Below are positions 60,789 to 64,000 of a stretch of 64,000 nt of DNA, in pieces (position 1 is the stretch's first letter; each line of letters begins with the position of its first letter). The DNA lies in contig QANZ01020598.1 of assembly GCA_003254925.1 (NCBI GenBank), positions 87,582 through 151,581 on the forward strand. The letters are read 5' to 3'. The translations under genes were made by a program, and so were the position numbers. The notes beneath the pieces are model-generated. The model saw only the letters and a program-made list of their open reading frames with translations. It was not told where the DNA came from and ran no database searches. The DNA comes from Chamaecrista fasciculata. Its lineage: Eukaryota > Streptophyta > Magnoliopsida > Fabales > Fabaceae.

Positions 60789-60973
60789 AACCAAGCTTAG
60801 TTGGTTTAGTGGTCAGCTCACTAAGTCGCTTAAGCAAATATCGGGGGTCTGAATCTCATCTTGTCTATGCAGCAACCAATTGGCTAACGACAGACCCTTA
60901 AATGGAGCTCAAATCCGCAAAAGATTAGCCTTTGACCTATCGAGCTAAAGGATACCTTGGGCAACAAAAAAAA
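60789..60973 (+). mobile_element. tRNA-derived SINE, second family
   Basis: It has AGTTGGTTTAGTGGTCAGC (A box), ggtctgaatctc (B box) and ends ggataccttgggcaac plus nine A. The flanking duplication is ATTAACCCTAA (60778-60788) and ATTAAACCTAA (60974-60984), 10 of 11 identical. The body differs from the SINE at 59921. Confidence 0.8.
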
Positions 60974-60984
60974 ATTAAACCTAA

Positions 60985-62440
60985 CACTTACGAAATATTA
61001 AGAGAATAATAGGTCAACATTTCACTTTTAATCGGGTAAAAAATATTAGCTAATTAACTTTCTCAATTTTTTTCACTAATGATAATATTTAATCTTTACC
61101 TTGTGTAACGGTATAAGTCTACTTTGTTAGTTTCCAAAAAAAATTAAACCACATTACCAAAAAAGAAAAATAAACCTTTAGTAAAATACTACTGATAAGT
61201 AGGATAATTTGATAATAATTATAGTCCTCCTTTATTAAGAAAAAGTTTACGCCATGCCACATAATATTAATACGCCATGCCACATAATTGCCAAAGGTTG
61301 ATCACTTGGTGCCATTTCTAATTATATATTTTTTTTATACACATTTCGAATTTTACATTTTGACAAAAAAAAATTTATATTTAATTTTTTGGTTAACTTT
61401 TTTCTTATATGTTTACCGAGAGTTTCAGCGCCTTTGAAATTACTATTAACATTTAAATTAAAAATAAAATTAGGCAACTTGTTAAATTTAAAACTGGATA
61501 ATAATCTAAAAAAAAATTTAACTATATCAATAATCATTTCACCAACACAATTTCATTTATAATTTTTCTATATTATTTTACCGATATTGAGTATTAAAAC
61601 AACATAACCATAATTTACCCAAAAAAAAAAAACAACGTAACCATATCAAAAAATTTCGAGAAGATTTTATTATCATTAGTGAAAAAAATTGAGAAATTTA
61701 ATTATAACATCCCTAAATTTATACCAAATTAATCTTTAAATAATCAAATAACACAATTAAATCCTAAAAAAGACCAAAGTTTAAAAATATAGTATAGATT
61801 CAAGAATTTAAAAATATATATTTATATAAATTCACGAATCAAAAGGAATAAATTCATTTCAAATTTAAAGATCAAAGTGTCTTAAAGACAAAGGATTAGA
61901 TAATTGTGATATTTCAGAAGATAAGTCAGATTCATTGACTCGTTACGAATCCACATACTAAAGAAAATTTTCTTACCCATAATAAAGTTATTAATTAAAG
62001 GATGACATTAAGAACTTGTGTGAAATAAAAACTAACAAACAAAAAGTCAGACGAAATTAATGAATCTAATCTTGTAGCTAAAATTTAATATTTATTATTT
62101 GACATCTCCATAGCAGCAGAGCCTTCCTGGCATGATGCTATTGAAATCCGTTTGTTCGTAAGACTATCACGTTACAAATACTAACTAAAGAATCTAATTA
62201 GCCATAAAAAGATAGCAGTAATCGGAAATGTCATACTACGATGAAGATTCAAAGCAGACCATTCTGTTAGATAACTACAAGTATAAACTAACAAATGGAT
62301 CTATGTCCTGTGTTTTATGAGAGTTAAACAAGGTGAAATAGCACGATGACCAACTGAAATTAAGAGTACTTTCAATATAACATCATCCACAGACATAAAA
62401 GCGTTTGGAAAACAGAGCGAAGACTCCGTTTAGTATCAAG
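60985..62440. other. gene-free AT-rich stretch, downstream of the MIF-like gene
   Basis: No gene seen. A perfect 18-bp direct repeat (TACGCCATGCCACATAAT at 61248-61265 and 61271-61288, 5-bp spacer) and one A-tailed micro-insertion (61596-61645) are present. Confidence 0.5.
61596..61645 (+). mobile_element. ultrashort A-tailed insertion with 17-bp direct repeats
   Basis: AAAACAACATAACCATA (61596-61612) and AAAACAACGTAACCATA (61629-61645) flank ATTTACCC plus A residues. Confidence 0.55.
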
Positions 62441-62462
62441 TACAACCAAATTCGAATTGAAT

Positions 62463-63204
62463 TTAGAATGTAGATCCATTCCATCCAAAGTCTGAACCCT
62501 GCAGAATAAAATAAATGCAGTTACCATCGAGTTGCAGCAAGCAATACAATAAATGACTGTGAAAGTAGATATTATAGGTAGTGGTAGATAGTAATTTCCC
62601 TTTCCCTTGTTAAGGAAAACTGTGGCCTCCAAAATCCTCCAATTCGGAGGAACATAAAAAATATAAAGGAGGGGATTCTGGGAACTTGATTAAGAACCCT
62701 TCCCATCCATTAACCTTCATCCAAACATACCATAAAGAAAAGGGCAGGAGGTGTTGTGGACTAACATCTAAAAAGAAAAATAGGTTGGAATTTTTAAGTA
62801 AATCTAACAAGAGCTATGATAACAGTGTTGAACAGTAAGGATTTATTTACATGATCTAGTGCTGGTGTAAAGCATGCAAACACTGTGCATATTCTTGACT
62901 CTGATGGGCCTAAACAAAAAGGAAAAATGCAATAAGAAAAAAAAAGTGCAAGACAGGGCAATGACCCTTCTCTTCAGGACAACTTGGAGCTTTAAACACT
63001 TACCTTAGAGTCGTAGAATTTTAAGAAGAACCGTGATTTGGGCACAGATAACTTGGTTTCAAGAATGGACGCAATAGCAGCACTAAGCTTCTTGTTCACA
63101 TCGGGGTTGAGACCACCAATGGACACCAATTCACCATAGGCAGCCGGCTGCTCAGTCCCACCAAAAGATATGGGAATTGATCCTTTCAGCACAATCATCA
63201 CATA
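62463..63204 (-). CDS. MIF / D-dopachrome tautomerase-like protein, partial (first exon outside window)
   Basis: The second coding exon (63204-63004, 67 codons) starts YVMIVLKGSIPISFGGTEQP and includes YGELVSIGGLNPDVNKKLSA and KSRFFLKFYDSK. These are the core of the MIF/MDL tautomerase fold, a trimeric enzyme-like protein with N-terminal Pro chemistry in animals. The last exon at 62498-62463 reads GSDFGWNGSTF then stop, the canonical family end. Between them 62909-62856 is another in-frame exon candidate with good acceptor, AHQSQEYAQCLHALHQH then stop, giving an alternative end. The exon 1 sequence with the start Met-Pro is not found before 64000, so it lies to the right. The catalytic Pro cannot be checked. 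Confidence 0.88.
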
Positions 63205-63209
63205 CTGCA

Positions 63210-64000
63210 AATAAATAAAAAGCAGAATCTAAGAGCTTTAGGACATTGCGAGAGAGTCAGAACAATAACATATTGTTGATATTTGCTAAGAAAATATAAC
63301 AAATAAGTTAATACTTTATGGAGCGAGATAAGAGCCATGATTTTTAACTATAACTTCATAGTTCCAGCATTTTCCTAAACGAATCTTTCAAGTTCACTGA
63401 AGAAGCATGAGGGTGGGTTTAAATTAGCAGATTGTCCAAAATAGAGTAGTTGTCACAAGTGAGAACCCAATAACATATCAATGCTGAAGATCCCAAATCT
63501 ATTACATTTATTATTGTAATCATAATTATTAATTTCACAACAAAATCAAAGCAATCTTATAAATATAATTGATAAGTACAAGTAAAGTAATAAATCTAAT
63601 AGAATTCATAAGCTATTGATATATATTTGGTAAATTACCATGTCATTCTTCAAATAAATTGTATCATTGAATCAAGGTCAATAGTGATTATACCGAGTTT
63701 GTCGGAGACTTATGAAAGAGCCGAATAAAAACCTATGAGCAATCAATATGTATCAAAGAGCCAACAGTGTGATATTGATGTTTTTAACAGAAAAATCGAC
63801 AAGTTATACCCGATAAAATCTACCTAAATCACGACCCGAAGGGTCCGGTCCAGGTTCATTCCCCCCCAATTAATCACTTCAATAATATCGACTTAATGAA
63901 CAAGGACAAGCTAATTTCACGATTTTAAAGCCGGAAACGGAAATTAATCAAGAAGCAGAAGAAGCATTTATGCAAAGAGAGAGTAAGAAAGAAAGAAGAG
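63210..64000 (-). other. intron 1 of the MIF-like gene, running to the window edge
   Basis: Exon 2 begins after a clean acceptor (tatttgcag on the minus strand), so everything right of 63204 is intron until the missing exon 1. No transposon or other gene is evident. The last bases are purine-rich. Confidence 0.6.

Noticed and set aside
61248-61288. 18-bp perfect direct repeat as another A-tailed insertion
   Set aside because: The 5-bp spacer (attaa) has no tail or head, so a plain short duplication is the simpler reading.

Overview
This is nuclear DNA of a flowering plant, most likely a core eudicot and probably a rosid. The genes carry GT-AG introns, the non-coding DNA is AT-rich, and every protein I can name has a plant-type family (DREB2, BES1/BZR1, LRR receptor kinases of the At1g67510 and IMK2 types, DUF538, PRA1). 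The transposable elements are plant families (Au-SINE, Ty1/Copia, palindromic Mutator-type MITEs, PIF/Harbinger-like). I cannot name the species. Two assembly gaps (N runs) lie at 10032-10075 and 34462-34553.

Layout. 1-250 is the end of an LTR leaving the window on the left. 250-4860 is gene-free, with a 25-bp minisatellite and palindromic MITEs. A tRNA-Gly(GCC) gene is at 4864-4934. A DUF538 gene (minus, three exons) lies at 6025-8261. 8650-13100 is a transposon cluster. An aldo-keto reductase gene (plus, four exons) is at 13454-16751, and an unusually short BES1/BZR1-like gene (minus, two exons) at 18419-19848. A Ty1/Copia fossil with two 300-bp LTRs and a perfect 5-bp target duplication fills 20326-25604. 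A uS17 ribosomal protein gene (minus) is at 27630-28086 with a site-II-rich promoter near 29270. 29740-35200 has no recognisable gene. An LRR receptor kinase (plus) spans 35541-40042. A nested Mutator-type element is at 40585-42312. A DREB2-type AP2/ERF gene (minus) is at 43393-44289. A mitochondrial pyruvate carrier MPC1 gene (plus) is at 48762-50318 and an IMK2-like receptor kinase (minus) at 50745-54107. After a poor stretch come a PRA1 gene (minus) at 58973-59641, two tRNA-derived SINEs, and the 3' part of a MIF/D-dopachrome-tautomerase-like gene (minus) at 62463-63204 whose first exon lies beyond the right edge.

The genes are an ordinary plant mixture with no shared pathway. The unusual content is in the mobile DNA. 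At least 18 palindromic MITE copies of several families use 9-bp target duplications, several of them nested or inside introns. Separately, a dozen very short insertions (about 10-21 bp, nearly all A-tailed or T-headed) are each flanked by 14-18-bp direct repeats, as if they were retroposed insertions cut down to little more than the tail. I see no transposase gene for any of the DNA elements.
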